Below are positions 9,155-21,693 of a DNA stretch of 64,000 nt, in pieces (position 1 is the stretch's first letter; every line of letters starts with the position of its first letter). The notes under the pieces are model-generated. The model made no database searches and was not told the DNA's origin. It was given only the letters and a program-made list of their open reading frames with translations. The position numbers were made by a program, and so were the translations under genes. Source of the stretch: Chaetomium olivaceum (Eukaryota > Ascomycota > Sordariomycetes > Sordariales > Chaetomiaceae). The stretch is from positions 279,062 to 343,061 of the forward strand of contig JAYWVB010000036.1 in the NCBI GenBank assembly GCA_039881045.1, written 5' to 3'.

Positions 9155-12100
9155 ACCGAGGAAAAATAAAAAATGACGACGGTGAGGGGCGCGCGCAATA
9201 AGACAGCGGGTGGAGGAGCGCGGTGCAGGTACAGATTACAGGAGCGCAAGGAGAAAGATGACGGGGAGGGAAAAAAAGTTGGGGGTTGGAGGAGAGATCT
9301 GGTGTGGGATGGCCGGATGGGTAGAGTGAGGGGGTGCTTTGCGCAGCGGGCGTGGAGGGAGCTGCCAGTGCTGCCACAGCGGGACTTCGGTTTTTGGCGA
9401 GGGAGGAAACCCCTTGGGCCGTTCCAGTCAATGGGAAGCTTTCCGGGGCACCTCATCGGGGTGTGAGTGGGTGGTGGGTGGTGGGTAAATTACAACCCTT
9501 ACAGTACCCGTACCAGTTGGCGCTAAGGAAAGGATCGGAAGTGTGTGTCGTACAGTGCAGCTTTTCAGAACCAAACTTTGGCACGTTGGCCAGGCCCTCC
9601 CTGGCCAAGATCGCGAGACAAGGGAAAGTTAATTCGAATCGCATGGCAAACTCTTTGGAGACTTCTCTTTGAGATGACACGGATGGATCAAGAGCGCTGC
9701 GAGGTTGCTAGTGTACATAAATTAGCGAGGAGAAATGTCGAAGTTGCATGACGGAGGTAAACCGTCAGAGGACGGGAGCTTCCCGGTTGACTATTTGAGC
9801 AGCTGAACTTTCCCTTCCATCCATCACCCGGGTGTATCCGGTATCGTGAATCCCAGGCAGATGGGATGGAAAACAGCATGGTTTGGCACCATGATTTGGA
9901 ATAGTCATGATTATCTAAAAGAACGCAGCAGTAGCAGGGTTGAGCAAAAGCAAAAACACCCGACTTCACCAGCTTTTCAAGCTTGCCCACGATCGTACCT
10001 GAGCTTCCACGCATGCGGGACACAAGCGTCGATCCAGTGAGCCCCCGCTGTAATTCGACCTTGTTGCGCTTCGAGGCCTGCTACTCAGGATCTCGTACTG
10101 AGATGATGCTCGAGCTAGGAATGGGAATTCCCGTACCGTGGCAAGCCCAGCCATTGAACAAGACTTCAGAAACTCGTCAGTCGTGTCTCGTGTCTCAGAA
10201 AACTGTGAGATCCAGCCTCGAGCCGGCGCGCCAGCTAAAACTTTTTGGAAGGGGTGGGTGGACTCGGAAAGTCCGCTAAACCGAAGATAGCAACATCCCT
10301 GCATCCAAGAATGGCGAAGCCTCCAAGGCGGGGCTCACCCCACAGTGTCCATCCACTCCGAGTGCGCATCACATCGAACAAAAACCTCTGATCATGAACA
10401 CGCCCACACGGACCTGAGCACGGTTGTTTGCTTGCGCGAGCTGAGTGCCTCCACAGTATGAGCAGATAATCTGTCCATATCTTAAACTAACCACATGGGA
10501 CACAGTACGAAGTACATTTCCCCAGACACACACACGCACACACGCACACTTGTATCAAATCCCCCATTTCGCTCCAACGCATTTTTCTCGAAAGAGTCGG
10601 TTCGGGGTTTATGCACGTAAATGAGGAGGAGGCTCACCGGTTCGGTCGACGCAACCCTCGAAGGATTGGACCTGTGATGAGAGATGCAGTTCATCCGGGC
10701 ACTAACCAGCAATGCAACCCTGTGGTTGGATTACCATCAACCTGACCCCCGTCATTGTTTCGGGTCAACGTGCTGCGTGTGCCTCGAGCGAGCCTCGAAG
10801 CCCTGCAGGGCATTCGACCACGTCTGATTCTGATGCGAGCCGTTTGAAAGGCTGCGATGGAAACGCCACATTCGCCTGTGGTGGAGGGGCGGCACAACTC
10901 TTCTAGCCGGACAACCTAGTCTTGCCGTCGATAACCACCAGTGCCGATAACTCAACGACTGCGGTCTATCCGGCGCGTGTATCGGTCCGGCGAAGTGGTG
11001 TGCTCGACAACCCGCGACGGGGACCGGTGAGAGGTGAGCGATTTGGGCGCGCGAGATGGTATCCACCGGCCGCCACACCCTCTCTTCGAGACGCGCAAGA
11101 GGGGAGATACACCGGCTGCATCCGGCCCCAAAGACTTGGTGTCTCGAGGCAAAGACCCATTGGCTTTGGTGGAACCTACAAGAGGGGCTGAAAGGCTTGT
11201 GGTGCCGAGGCTCTCGAGCGATTTCTTACGAAGCTCTCCGATGATGACACCGTGACTCTGAAAGCCCCCTTGACGTTTTGTGACCGATGCCCGCCCGGAA
11301 TGGGCACCTGGGAGGCATCATTCTCCTTTCCCCGGGTACGCGACACAGATTACCGACTCATGTTTGATGGAGTCGCGATAACCCCAGACAAAAAAAGAGC
11401 TTGGCACACGCACACAACAATGAGAACAGCCGAGCGTTTCGTTGCCTTCCCAGATGCCGTACATTGGCGATCTTGGCTGTTTCCAAAGTGAGCAAGCAAC
11501 CAACTTCTGCCCCAGGCACCAGTATCAGCCACGCGGCAGGCTCAATTTTCAGCGTTCCCTTCACGGCGCAGAGGTCGACACACAACAGATTGCTACCTCC
11601 GGCATGGACTAACATCCGGGATACCACACAACTTATCCATCCGATGGCAGACATGGTACTGTATGTACATTTCTCGACGCATGGAGGATCGCTCGGTCCG
11701 AACTATAACCGGAATGGGAAGATATGCTTGGTTGAGTGCGCAACCACTTCGGGTTCAGCTGCTTGAGACTCGCTGAGCGAAGGGCCCGATTTGATGGAGA
11801 TAATTTGCGCCCGCCTCCTCGCTCTTCCCGGATCAAGCGCTGAAACACGCCCGGTTCAATCGCCGCCTCGGCCCAGTCCTCCCAGCGGGACGAAGCAGAC
11901 AGCTCAGGTCACAGCTCGATTTTGTCGAACAGGATCCCGCCGTCGCACATACTGTGTGCATACATAGGGCTGCGGGAAGAGACCGCCGACAGAGGCTCGC
12001 GCGCAGTGTGCGTGCAATCGACAGCCGAGAGGGCATGCATGCAGCATCCACGATGGGAATTGCGGCCGCAGCCGTCGCACGCCTCCTCGATTAGCCTCGT

Positions 12101-14266
12101 CTCCCGGAGCCAAGGCAGGCGCCGTCGCATGGAACACCGCAGGGATGGGCGGTATCCTGGAGCTCTTGTTCAACACACCATCTAGCCTCCTGAATTCAGA
12201 TCACCACGATGCTGTCCAACAGGAGACCCTCCCTCGGTCACGCGCTGGCTCTTTCGCGGGGCCACAGCTCACTCGAAGCTATGAGTGGCTAGCTGGTGGT
12301 ATATGTAGCACAGGGAGGCGTCGCCCTGAGATGTCGAGACCAGAGCCTTTTCGTCAGCAAAGGCGCTCTGGAGGGCAGGCCACATTCCGTGGGGTTGTGG
12401 TCGGGACGGGACATTGGAGGTGACGAGTCACCGAATCTCTCTGCACACACAGAATCCTCGCCTCCCAGGCCTGGAGCAAACTCGGGACACCCAGCCAACC
12501 AAGACGGGCGCTATGCAGCTGCCCTCTGGGCTTCCCTCCACTTCGTGGCTCACCCTCTCCCGTGAGCCCCTCCTGTTGGGCCCGGCAATTGTCAACCCGC
12601 ATAACCGTTCGGTCGGGCAACTGAAGCACCCCTGAAGCGGGAGCAGGAGCAATACCACACACTTTGTCTGGGCCCGATCAGGATGAGGCCAAGGAACGGA
12701 GAGTTCAAGTTAGCCCCCATTTCGTGGATGGGACTCAGCTTTTTGCCACACCAGCCCTACCACTAGTCCTGCGGAGGCCCCAGTCACATCGATCCCCAAC
12801 ATTCTCGGGGTAGTGGAGGAGACGCGCGACTCCCTCGGCGGGCATGTTCCCCCGATCGCTCTGCCGCAGATCGTTTTTGATCTTCATCGCGCAACGTGCA
12901 GACCTGCTGCATCATTGCCTTGAACCGTCCATTTCACAGCGGCATCGATGTGATCAGAACCTGGCGGGTACTGTTTCCTCGAACCCTGAAACGGCTGCTA
13001 GTCAAAGACAAGTCGGGCGCCATCCATGGAAGAAGCCGCTCCTGACAATTAACTCGACCTAAAACTTGACGTCTGACCAAGACGACGCCGGTTTCCCTCA
13101 CAGCCGACACAGCGGCGTTTTCGATAGCCGACTGTGCCCCACGTCTGTACCACCCCCTCGCACACATGTCAAGCCAGTCACGTCTTCCATCTGGGACATC
13201 CCTCGTTTTCACACGGAAACAATCGGGCGAACCAGAGAGAGCGGCAGGGAGGACTCCAACCCTGGCGCAACTCTGGGCGGGGCCAGTGGGGGAGGTGCAA
13301 CTCACCTTCTGGGGTCCAGCGCATTGACCTCCCTCCGGAACCTTGCGAGACAAGCTTCTGCAGATCCCCTGGCCTGGGCTCAGCTCTTGGCACAAGCGCC
13401 CAGGCAGGCCCCATGCTCGCCCCACAGCATCTTTGGATCAATCAAAGGCCGCAGGCGTCTTCTTGATTTATCTGGAAGGGAGGGAAATGTGGGTACACGG
13501 TGCCATTTTGCCATTTGCGGTCAGCAAAAGACCAGCTTTTCTTTCTTTTCTGGTCAGGGAAATGGGCATTCCGCCCGGTGAGACGGGCCAACCAAAGGTT
13601 GAAACCAGAGGATGGCAAGTGGATGGTCACAACAAAGGGCATGACTTGCGTGCGCGGGAGGTCACATGTTCTCCACCGTCATCGCCGGCCTTACATTTGA
13701 TGGTTAAACTATTGTCTTTTATCCTCGAAGTCTCGAGTCCGCTTTGTTGGTTGACAAATAAATATGCTGGGCTCAAAGTTGATACGATCACTGACACCAT
13801 TTCTTTTCGTTGGCTTCCGGGCCGCCGCAGCGTCATCCTTCCTTATCTGAGATGTAACGGGGATAAGACAAGGAGACACCAGAATATCACCGGAATAAGG
13901 GGTAATGTAACAACGTGGAACAGTGCGGGGGACGGGACATGAAAAAGAAACAAAGAAAACGGGAAGGGACTCGGGGGGAAAACACCAGCGGGGCTTCGTG
14001 TAACGGAGGTGAGCTCAGCGATATGGCATCCCACTAATGACAAACTCAGGGGTGGTGTAAAATTCCAAGCAACAACGCCTACACCGTATTCTACTTAATA
14101 CAAGGTACTTGAATGGTAAACATGTAAGGAATCCTCAACATTCTGCGTTGGGAGTGTTCAAGGCTTTGTAGACTATTTCAAGTAGTATTTTTGCCAACCG
14201 GTTCTGTAATGGCTGAGACCCCCTTTGGCATCGGGGTAGACCAAATGAAACACCTCAACACTATCC
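9155..14266. other. 5.1-kb stretch with no supported gene
   Basis: The left end is the scw1 promoter and 5' UTR; the right end is the 3' flank of the Zn2Cys6 factor. In between, frames are short (at most about 200 codons), overlapping and without domain motifs, though base composition is not AT-rich. A CA/CG-rich microsatellite lies near 10527-10550. I see no tRNA, transposase or LTR. A long non-coding transcript or long UTRs cannot be judged from sequence. Confidence 0.5.
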
Positions 14267-17114
14267 TTACACGGCATCAAAGTTCATATCGCCCTGCGCC
14301 CATCCCATCGTCATAGCCGTCCACAAGTCATCCGGCAACTCCACACTGCCCGGTTCCGGGGGTACGGCTGCTCCCGCCGCTTGCTCTCCCCCCGCGCTAC
14401 GGGAACAAACGCACCGGCAGCAGCCAATCCATTGTTGAAGGTCTCATCCCAGTACGGGTAGTACGGCTCCAGACTGCCGTCCATCATGGGGCAGCCACTC
14501 GTAGCGGAATCGTGAACTGGTACCTCTCTCCCCTCCCTACCACTAGTTGCAATCGGCGCCGGCATCGGGTGCGGCGCTGCCGCGGCGGCGGCGGCCGCCG
14601 CCAGAAGCGCCTCGACCTGCTCCTTCTCCTGTTGCTGCTGCTGTTTCTCCCTCTTCCTTGTCCCCTCCAGCTTCGTCAGCCGCCTCATAAACTTCCGCTT
14701 CACCATATCCAACACAATCCGACTCGCGCTCAACACATCCATACTCTTCGCCTGACCCGCCGCCGCACCCGGCACAGGGGCGGGGGGTGGTGGAATAGCC
14801 CCAACCTCACAACCGCCACCAACACCACCAGCGCCGTCGCCTAACCGACAAAACCGCGTGATATACTCCTCAAACCGGACCATCTGCCGCGCCGCCCGGT
14901 CATCCCACTCTGGACAGACCAACAGTGGAAACGACATGCGAAACCCCAAGATAATCGACAAGATCAACGCGCCCCACTCAACCCCAATAAACGCATTGAA
15001 GTCGCGCGGCGCGAGGCCCAACAAGAAATCATACAGCGCGTGCAGCGCCGGGACCACAGCGATCAGGCGAGCCGGGTCAGCACGGAACGCGGCGGAGCCG
15101 TCGAGGGCGGGGGCGATTTTGGCGGAGGGGAGTTTGAGCAGGGGCGCGCCAGACAGGAAGACGCGCGTGAAGAGGATGGCGAGGCGGATGGAGCGGTTGC
15201 TGGTGACAGTCGGGGACATGCGGGTTTCCCACTCCGAGAGCTGAGTCTCCATGCCGCGGATCATGAGGCCGATCTGGTACTCGCTCTGGGAGCGGCCGCG
15301 CTGGGTGCGGCGGAGTTGGTTGGTTTCTTCGATGAGCCGCTGCAGGCGGGCTTGCCAGGCGAGGATGTGGTCGCCGGGCAGCGGGCTGTGGTGCTCGAGG
15401 AGGTCGCTGCACCGGGCTGTGTATTCGGTGTAGCTGAGGGAGGAGGACCGGCCCCAGGTGGAGGCGGCGCTATGAGAGGGGGGTGGGTTAGTTGGGGGGG
15501 GTTAAGGGGGGATATGGAAAAGGGGGTCGTACGCTGAGGCGAGGTAGTAGCTTGCGAGATACAGCCGGATTTGTTCGAGCCGTTCGGGGGTTACGAGGGT
15601 TTCCATGGAGTCGGTGCCGGGATCTTCGTCTAGCTCGAGGTCGCTGATGATGTCGACGACCATGCGGATGTATTGCAACGACTGCTTGTTTTTCGGCCGC
15701 AGATGGAACGGGTACCTAAGCTGTCAGCGTAAAATACCAAACCTCCTCAAGTCAAAATGCTAACTCACCAAGCAATATAAATCACCAACCCCTGAAGCAG
15801 CTCAATAGTTCGCTCACCCCCGGCCACGAACTTCAACCCCAATATCTTCCTAAACTCCTCATCATACAAACTATGCCCTTGCAGCGTACTACTCCCACTC
15901 GCCGCCGCCAGGACCGCCAACAGCACAAACGGCCGCACCTTGGCCATACTCGCCACCGTCTCATCCGGCTTCAGCACCACACAATGAAAATGGGTCATCA
16001 TCGCCTCACGAAACGTCTCCAACAGCTTCCCCGCCGAGTCCAGATTAAACTGCGGCTGCAACCTCAAGCTTGCCAACGTCCTCGACTTCCCCTTCGCCCC
16101 CTCACCCCGCGACTGCGACTGCACTTGCCCCGACTGCAGCGCCGAACTCGGCGGCGTCGACAGCGCCGACGCGCCCACCGGCAACGACGACGCAGCGGAG
16201 AGCACGGACCCCACCCCGGACACGGACGCCTGATCCAGCCAGTCGTAGTCGCCGCCACCGCCGCCGCCGCCGCCGCCCATCTCATGATCACCGTCGCCGT
16301 CCTCGTCGGCATAGTCGTAGTAGTACTCGTCCTCGTCGTCGCCCTCGGAGACGTGGGGCACGAGGGCGTCGATGCCCGTCTCGTGGGTCAGGCGCAGCGC
16401 TTCCATCGAGTCGGCGATGTCGTCCTCGGCCGACATGGGGATGTCGATGGTGAAGGTCTTGGAGGGCCCCGGCGGAGGCGGGTAGCGCGCGGGTGCTGTT
16501 GTTGTTGTTGCTGCTGCTGCTGGGTTGGAGGTGGTGGAGGTGGTGGAGGTCGGGTTGTTGGGGTTGGGTCTTTTGTTGGAGTTGATGTGAGTGAGTGTGA
16601 GAGGGGGTTTATTATTGTTGTTGTTTGGGGGTTAAAGGGGTATGATGGGGCTAATCGGTGGAGTTGATCACACTTGTAAATTAAAGAGAGAAAATAGGGT
16701 GGATGAAAGCAAGTAAAAAGAAGAGGGAATGTTACCTCTTTGGCTGTCTTGGCCTCCTGGTTCGTGGGCCAGTCTTGAAAATACACTCCCGTTTGGAATC
16801 AAGACATCTATTCACAGCGAGGTCAGTGGTGGCTTGGGGCTGATAGCGGGAGGATGGAAAGGGATAAAGGATCGCAGGAACAGGTTGGTGCTACTGGTTT
16901 TAGTGGCCGGGAGTGGCGCCATCCCACACCACCCGGGCACCTCAGAACGGGGGCCCAAGCCGACTCGCCTACAATCTACCTACCTCTTGCAGATTCCCAA
17001 CTGGGTGCTTGCCTGGCATTTGACCTTGGCGGCCCTACAGGCTTCACAGGCGTTGGTGATGCGGGGAGCCCGTGGAGCCGAGGCCGGTTGGGGCCGAGCT
17101 TCTCTCGTATCCAT
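14267..17114 (-). CDS. Zn2Cys6 fungal transcription factor
   Basis: Six exons give 780 residues: 17114-16984, 16807-16736, 16569-15769, 15715-15533, 15469-14415 and 14367-14267. All joins keep phase. The binuclear zinc cluster is split by intron 1: Cys23-x2-Cys26-x6-Cys33-x8-Cys42-x2-Cys45-x6-Cys52 (CEACRAAKVKC, then CKRCLDSKREC), followed by basic TGPRTRRPRQPK. After an Ala/Thr/Pro linker and an acidic, glycine-rich stretch comes the fungal regulatory middle region (VRPFVLLAVLAAASGS; LLQGLVIYIAWYPFHLRP). Near the C-terminus are Gln and Ala runs, then an end with PDDLWTAM and QGDMNFDAV. The 47-nt last intron is short, but it restores this end; without it the frame ends in an unrelated tail. 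The exon 3 acceptor (AAAAG at 16570) is the least certain join. Targets are unknown. The SDR gene follows upstream on the same strand. Confidence 0.85.
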
Positions 17115-17889
17115 ACTCGGAACTTGTTTTCGGGAAGCCGGAGGATAACTTTAGGTGGGCAAGATGCAGCAACCGAAGGAGTGGTCTCAGTCACCGTACC
17201 GATGGTGTGAAATGGACTATGGGGCTATGTTTAATGATTACCGATCGAGGACGGGGGGTTCAGCTGGAAGCCTTTGAGTCTGTCAGTCGTTCGTTTTCCT
17301 CGTCTGTCTTACTCGTACTGAGCGGCTTGCGTACTCTGAATGTTAGTCTTCCGATGCGTCTCGGCGATTGAGAGATACGGGGCCCGGACTAGGATCGGAA
17401 TGACATTGCCGGGTGGGCCCGGCGGCGGAGGAGTGGAGAGAAAATGGTCTTGGCCTCCGAAGTGTTACGGAAGATAAAAATGACGGAGGTCAACTGTGGA
17501 GACAATTGCCGTGTGCACCTTTAAATGCGGCCCGGTCTGCCGAGTCCAGTGCCGGTGACTTCATGCAACGTTGATTGCTTCTGACATTAACCACCGACGT
17601 TGTTTTTTAGCATAATGCGGCTTGCCCATATCGTTTGTGAATATCATGGTTTTTTGTTGATTCCGTTATTCTCGGCACTCGACAACACCCATACCAACGA
17701 ACTGAAAGACAGGAAACCGACTGCCGACTTGGCGAGGAAAGCAAGATAGGGCGGAAGTTGAGGACAGGAAAGTGCGGGTTGTACCACGATAGGGCGCAAT
17801 CCTTATATTCTACATTATTTACGCCGTGAAAGGGATAGCGGCCATGGGTTTAGCAACCGCCAAAGACAAGATGACACGACAAACACCCT
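17115..17889. other. Promoter region of Zn2Cys6 factor / 3' flank of SDR
   Basis: No coding frame of interest. It contains the 5' flank of the transcription factor and the downstream end of the dehydrogenase gene. No specific operator recognised. Confidence 0.5.
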
Positions 17890-19047
17890 CTACCGCCTCC
17901 TCCCAAAGCATATCCCCCACATATCCGTCACCACCCCAACCCACCCCTTAATCCCCCTCATAAGATTCATCACCGCCAAATACCTCCACACAAACGCCTC
18001 GACCCTCTCATAATCATGCCCATAAACCTCCCAAACCGCTTGCCTCCTCTCCCCCTCCACCCTCCCCGTCTCCCCCTCCACAACCCTCACCCCGCCAAAC
18101 CCATCCCCCCTATTCCCATCCCCCACCTTCTGATCCTCATCATCAACAACCCTCACCCCGGGCCCGACGCACAGCGCCCGCCCTCTAACCGCCCCATCCG
18201 CCATCAACCTTGTCCCCGCATCCAGCACATCCCGCACCTCGCCCTTGGCCGCGCCCGCCAGCAGCGCCATCCCCGCGGCCGGCAGCAGCGGCGTGTCGAC
18301 AAAGTACGGCGCAATCGCGTTCACCCGCACGCCGTGGGTCTGCCAGGCGGTGCCGCGCAGCGCGCGGAATAGGCCCATGACCGCGTGCTTGGAGGTCGTG
18401 TACTCGGTCTGGCCGGGCAGGGGGCAGATGCCGGCGATAGACGAGATTAGCAGGAGGTGCCGGTCGCGGTTGGGGGTGTTGTTGCGGGGGAGGTGGTACA
18501 GGGCCAGGTGGGTGGTGTACATGACGCCGGTGAGGTTGACGGCGAGGACTTTGAGGGGCGGGGGTGGCGGTGGGGTGTTGTTGTTGGTGGAAGGGTCGAG
18601 GTTGTGGGGGAGGTCGAAGGGGGAGGTGGCCGAGGGCGTGAGCGGGTCGCCCTTTTCGATGATGCCCGCGCCGGCTACGACGGTGTCGAGGGAGTGGGTT
18701 GGGGAGGAGGCGATGGCGGTTTGGAAGAGGGAGACTTGGTCGGGCCAGGAGGTCACGTCGCAGTGTTGGTAGACGATGACTTGGCTGGCGGTGGTGGATG
18801 GGGCGGCGCGGAGTTCGGCGACCAGTTCCTCGCCGACGCGGTCGTTGACGTCGCCGATGATGAGGTGTGCGCCGTGTTGAGCCCAGTGCCGGGCAAAGGC
18901 CGCACCAAAGCCCGAGGCGCCGCCTGTGATGAGGATGGTTTTGCCGGCAAGGGTGGAAGTGTCGTAGGGTTTGGAGCAGTCGACGGGGGCTGATATACCG
19001 ACCATCTCGGCGACGCTCCACGGGTCGTTTCTTGAAGGGACAGCCAT
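17890..19047 (-). CDS. Short-chain dehydrogenase/reductase
   Basis: Single exon, 385 residues. The Rossmann cofactor motif TGGASGFG is at 41-48, the second SDR motif AGAG at 125-128, the catalytic Ser in ISS (201-203), and the active-site Tyr216-x3-Lys220 (YTTSK). The fold and residues are those of a classical NAD(P)(H)-dependent SDR. Residue D66 at the end of beta-2 (IIGDVND) suggests NAD(H) preference (inference). The protein is longer than a usual 250-300 residue SDR: a proline/asparagine insert sits at about 150-165, and a C-terminal extension ends in a hydrophobic segment (YLAVMNLMRGIKGWVGVV) that might touch a membrane. The substrate cannot be told. It lies 0.8 kb upstream of a transcription factor gene on the same strand, which alone does not prove a link. 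Confidence 0.85.
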   Translation of the reverse strand: MAVPSRNDPWSVAEMVGISAPVDCSKPYDTSTLAGKTILITGGASGFGAAFARHWAQHGAHLIIGDVNDRVGEELVAELRAAPSTTASQVIVYQHCDVTSWPDQVSLFQTAIASSPTHSLDTVVAGAGIIEKGDPLTPSATSPFDLPHNLDPSTNNNTPPPPPPLKVLAVNLTGVMYTTHLALYHLPRNNTPNRDRHLLLISSIAGICPLPGQTEYTTSKHAVMGLFRALRGTAWQTHGVRVNAIAPYFVDTPLLPAAGMALLAGAAKGEVRDVLDAGTRLMADGAVRGRALCVGPGVRVVDDEDQKVGDGNRGDGFGGVRVVEGETGRVEGERRQAVWEVYGHDYERVEAFVWRYLAVMNLMRGIKGWVGVVTDMWGICFGRRR

Positions 19048-20468
19048 AGTGTGCTTAGTGATACCCGTTAGTTTTGTCCACTCGTGGTATTCTTTCGGTG
19101 TTCCAAAGTTTTCTTCGGGTGTTGATGTTCAGCCCCGAGCCTAACCACTAACTCCAGCATAGTGGCTTTTAAACCCCATTTCCGGAAGGATCACGCTGGC
19201 TTCCGAGTAGTTCTGTGCAAGGGGCTGACTGGGTGGGTATGAGTAAGGGGATCATACCTTGATGTCGACAAGAGTAGGGGCCAAGAAAATACCAACGCTG
19301 AATACAAACAAACAAAGAATTATGAAGCAATGCCAAAACATCTATCGAGAGCAATATCCAATGCCGGCAACGCCGTACGCCTTACAAACACGGGACAAGA
19401 AGAAGAGTGAACCCAGCACCTCAGACTCTTGGAACCATTTGAAGAAAAAACATGATCCTTGCCGGCGCAACAGGCTAATGCGCGTTGGGCTCTTGGAAGG
19501 GTCTCGGCATCGCCTTGCGGACGTCAAGGCGCGTTACATTGGGTATTTTATAGGCGGGACGGCTGAACCAGGACACCACTAGTCGAGTTTGTTGGCGATG
19601 TTGGGCTTCGGCCGTGCAACGATGGCTTGCGACAGCCGGCTTCCTGCTCTCCATCGAATCGACCTGGGATTTCTGACATCGGCACTTTTTAGTTTCACGA
19701 AAACGGCAGCATGTCATGCGCGCACAGCGTCGCCCCCCGGGAGTTTCTTCACCGACTCGAACAGGGAAAGTGGTGGGGGTTGGACGTGGCTGTTGGGTGG
19801 GTTTTGGAGGAAATGGCTTGGCGAATTGAGAAATGACCCTTGAAAAGGTTACTCGTTTGAGACATCATCTGGTTTCCACGAGGGACTTTTAATACGCGAA
19901 GACGTTGGATAGCCGCGCCGAACCTTGCTCGCGTGGGATCGGTGCCGAAAGAAGGCTGGATGACATGTCGAATCTCTCAAAAATGGCTCTGTGGTTTGGC
20001 CCTAGTTAACGCCAGTTGTTGCACCTGCTTGCAATTATCTCGTCTTTGAACACTGAAAGCTGGAAAAAGAACGGTAACATGACATTTTACCTCCTGCTTC
20101 GGGGATTTGGTGCCAGTCATGGCCAAATACAAACCATGACAGCATCGTGAAAAATACCGCCCCGAGACAGTCCGGAAATGTTACTCTCTGGCAGGACCCA
20201 GCCCTACGGTATCGCGTGGTGGACTGTTGCCACTTTGAGCCCCTGTTGGAGGCTTGGAGACAACCCCACGGTCCCCACACGGCTCCGATGGCGGGGGCGC
20301 GGCGGGGCATGGCCGACGGCGAACAAAAAGTTCAAACACCGAGTCCAGATCGGGGAAGACTGAGTCACTTGTTTCGAGATATATTCCCTAGATTCCCCCG
20401 ATTTTTAGAAGCTCGTTCTGTCAAACAAAACGGCAGTCGGCCAATTAATCCCACAGAAACCGCCCACC
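19048..20468. other. Divergent promoter region SDR / HOM2
   Basis: About 1.4 kb between two divergently transcribed genes. No protein-coding frame supported. The right end holds the HOM2 promoter with a Gcn4-type site. Confidence 0.6.
20361..20367. promoter_or_regulatory. Gcn4/CPC1-type site TGAGTCA
   Basis: An exact TGASTCA heptamer 102 bp upstream of the HOM2 start codon. Gcn4 in yeast and CPC1 in filamentous fungi bind this element and induce amino-acid biosynthesis genes on starvation. Function here is inferred from position and gene. Confidence 0.6.
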
Positions 20469-21693
20469 ATGTCTCAATTGCCTACGAAGAACTGCGGTAA
20501 GTTGCCGAGACAGTGCTGTCTCTACCCCGCTGGGGTCTTGGATTAGACTGACCAACTGACTGACACTCTCCCCACCAACAGGCGTCCTGGGCTGCACCGG
20601 CTCAGTTGGCCAGCGCTTCATCCTGCTGCTCCAGCAGCACCCTTCGCTACGCCTCGTCGCCGTCGGCGCGTCGTCACGATCCGCCGGCAAGAAGTACCGC
20701 GACGCCGTGCGGTGGAAGCAGGCGAGCCCCATCTCACCCGAGATCGGCGACCTGGTGGTGCGCGAGTGCAAGGCGAGCGAGTTCGCCGACTGCGACATCG
20801 TCTTCAGCGGGCTCGACAGCGACGTGGCCGGGCAGATCGAGAAGGAGTTCCAGCACGCGAACAAGGCCGTCTTCTCCAACGCCAAAAACTACCGCCGCGA
20901 CCCCCTCGTGCCCCTCGTCGTGCCCACCGTCAACCTCAACCACCTCGACCTGATCCCCCACCAGCGCGAGATCAACAACCTCGAGAAGGGTTTCCTCGTG
21001 TGCAACAGCAACTGCGCCGTCATCGGCCTGGTCATCCCCTTCGCTGCGCTGCAGGCCAAGCTCGGCCGGATCGACACCGTGTCGGTGGTCACCATGCAGG
21101 CGGTATCGGGCGCAGGGTACCCAGGCGTGAGCAGCATGGACGTCATCGACAACGTGGTGCCCTACATCGCGGGCGAGGAGGACAAGCTGGAGACGGAAGC
21201 GCAAAAGATCCTGGGTAGCATCAACGCGGAGGCGACCGCCTTCGAGGACCAGTCGACGCTGCGCGTGTCGGCCGCGTGCAACCGCGTCCCCGTGATGGAC
21301 GGTCACACGGCGTGCGTGTCACTGCGCTTCGCCCAGCGCCCGCCGCCAACGGCCGAGCAGGTCAAGGAGGCCATGCGCAGCTACGTCTCCGAGGCCCAGA
21401 AGCTGGGCTGCCCCTCGGCTCCCGTGCCCCCCATCATGGTCTTTGACGAGCCCGACAGGCCGCAGCCCCGGCTGGACCGGGACCTGGGCAAGGGGTATAC
21501 TGTCAGTGTTGGCCGTGTTCGTGAGGATGAGAGCGGCATTTTTGATATTAAGTTTGTCGCTTTGAGCCACAACAGTGAGTTTCCATTACCCTCGAGCGAT
21601 TGAGCATATTGCTGACCACACCTAGCTGTCGTCGGTGCTGCCGGTTCTTCCATCCTAAACGCCGAGGCCGCCGTTCTGAAGGGTTTCATCTGA
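20469..21693 (+). CDS. HOM2: Aspartate-semialdehyde dehydrogenase
   Basis: Three exons: 20469-20496, 20582-21574 and 21626-21693; 362 residues. The enzyme reduces beta-aspartyl phosphate to aspartate semialdehyde with NADPH, the second step to homoserine, threonine, methionine and isoleucine in fungi. The nucleotide-binding loop is at 10-19 (GVLGCTGSVG). The catalytic cysteine is Cys154 within NSNCAVIGL, and the substrate-binding region follows (QAVSGAGYPG). The first exon is only 28 nt (MSQLPTKNC plus one base) and joins to GVLGCTGS in phase; the last exon encodes the usual end (AAGSSILNAEAAVLKG). Length and motifs match the fungal enzyme. A TGAGTCA site lies about 100 bp upstream. Intact. 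Confidence 0.97.

Noticed and set aside
13066..13942. Plus-strand frames of 171 and 199 codons
   Set aside because: No domain, no codon-like composition, and overlapping frames on both strands; probably chance frames in GC-rich DNA.
15873..16667. 264-codon plus-strand frame opposite the transcription factor
   Set aside because: It is an Arg/Gln/Val-rich mirror of the low-complexity coding strand.
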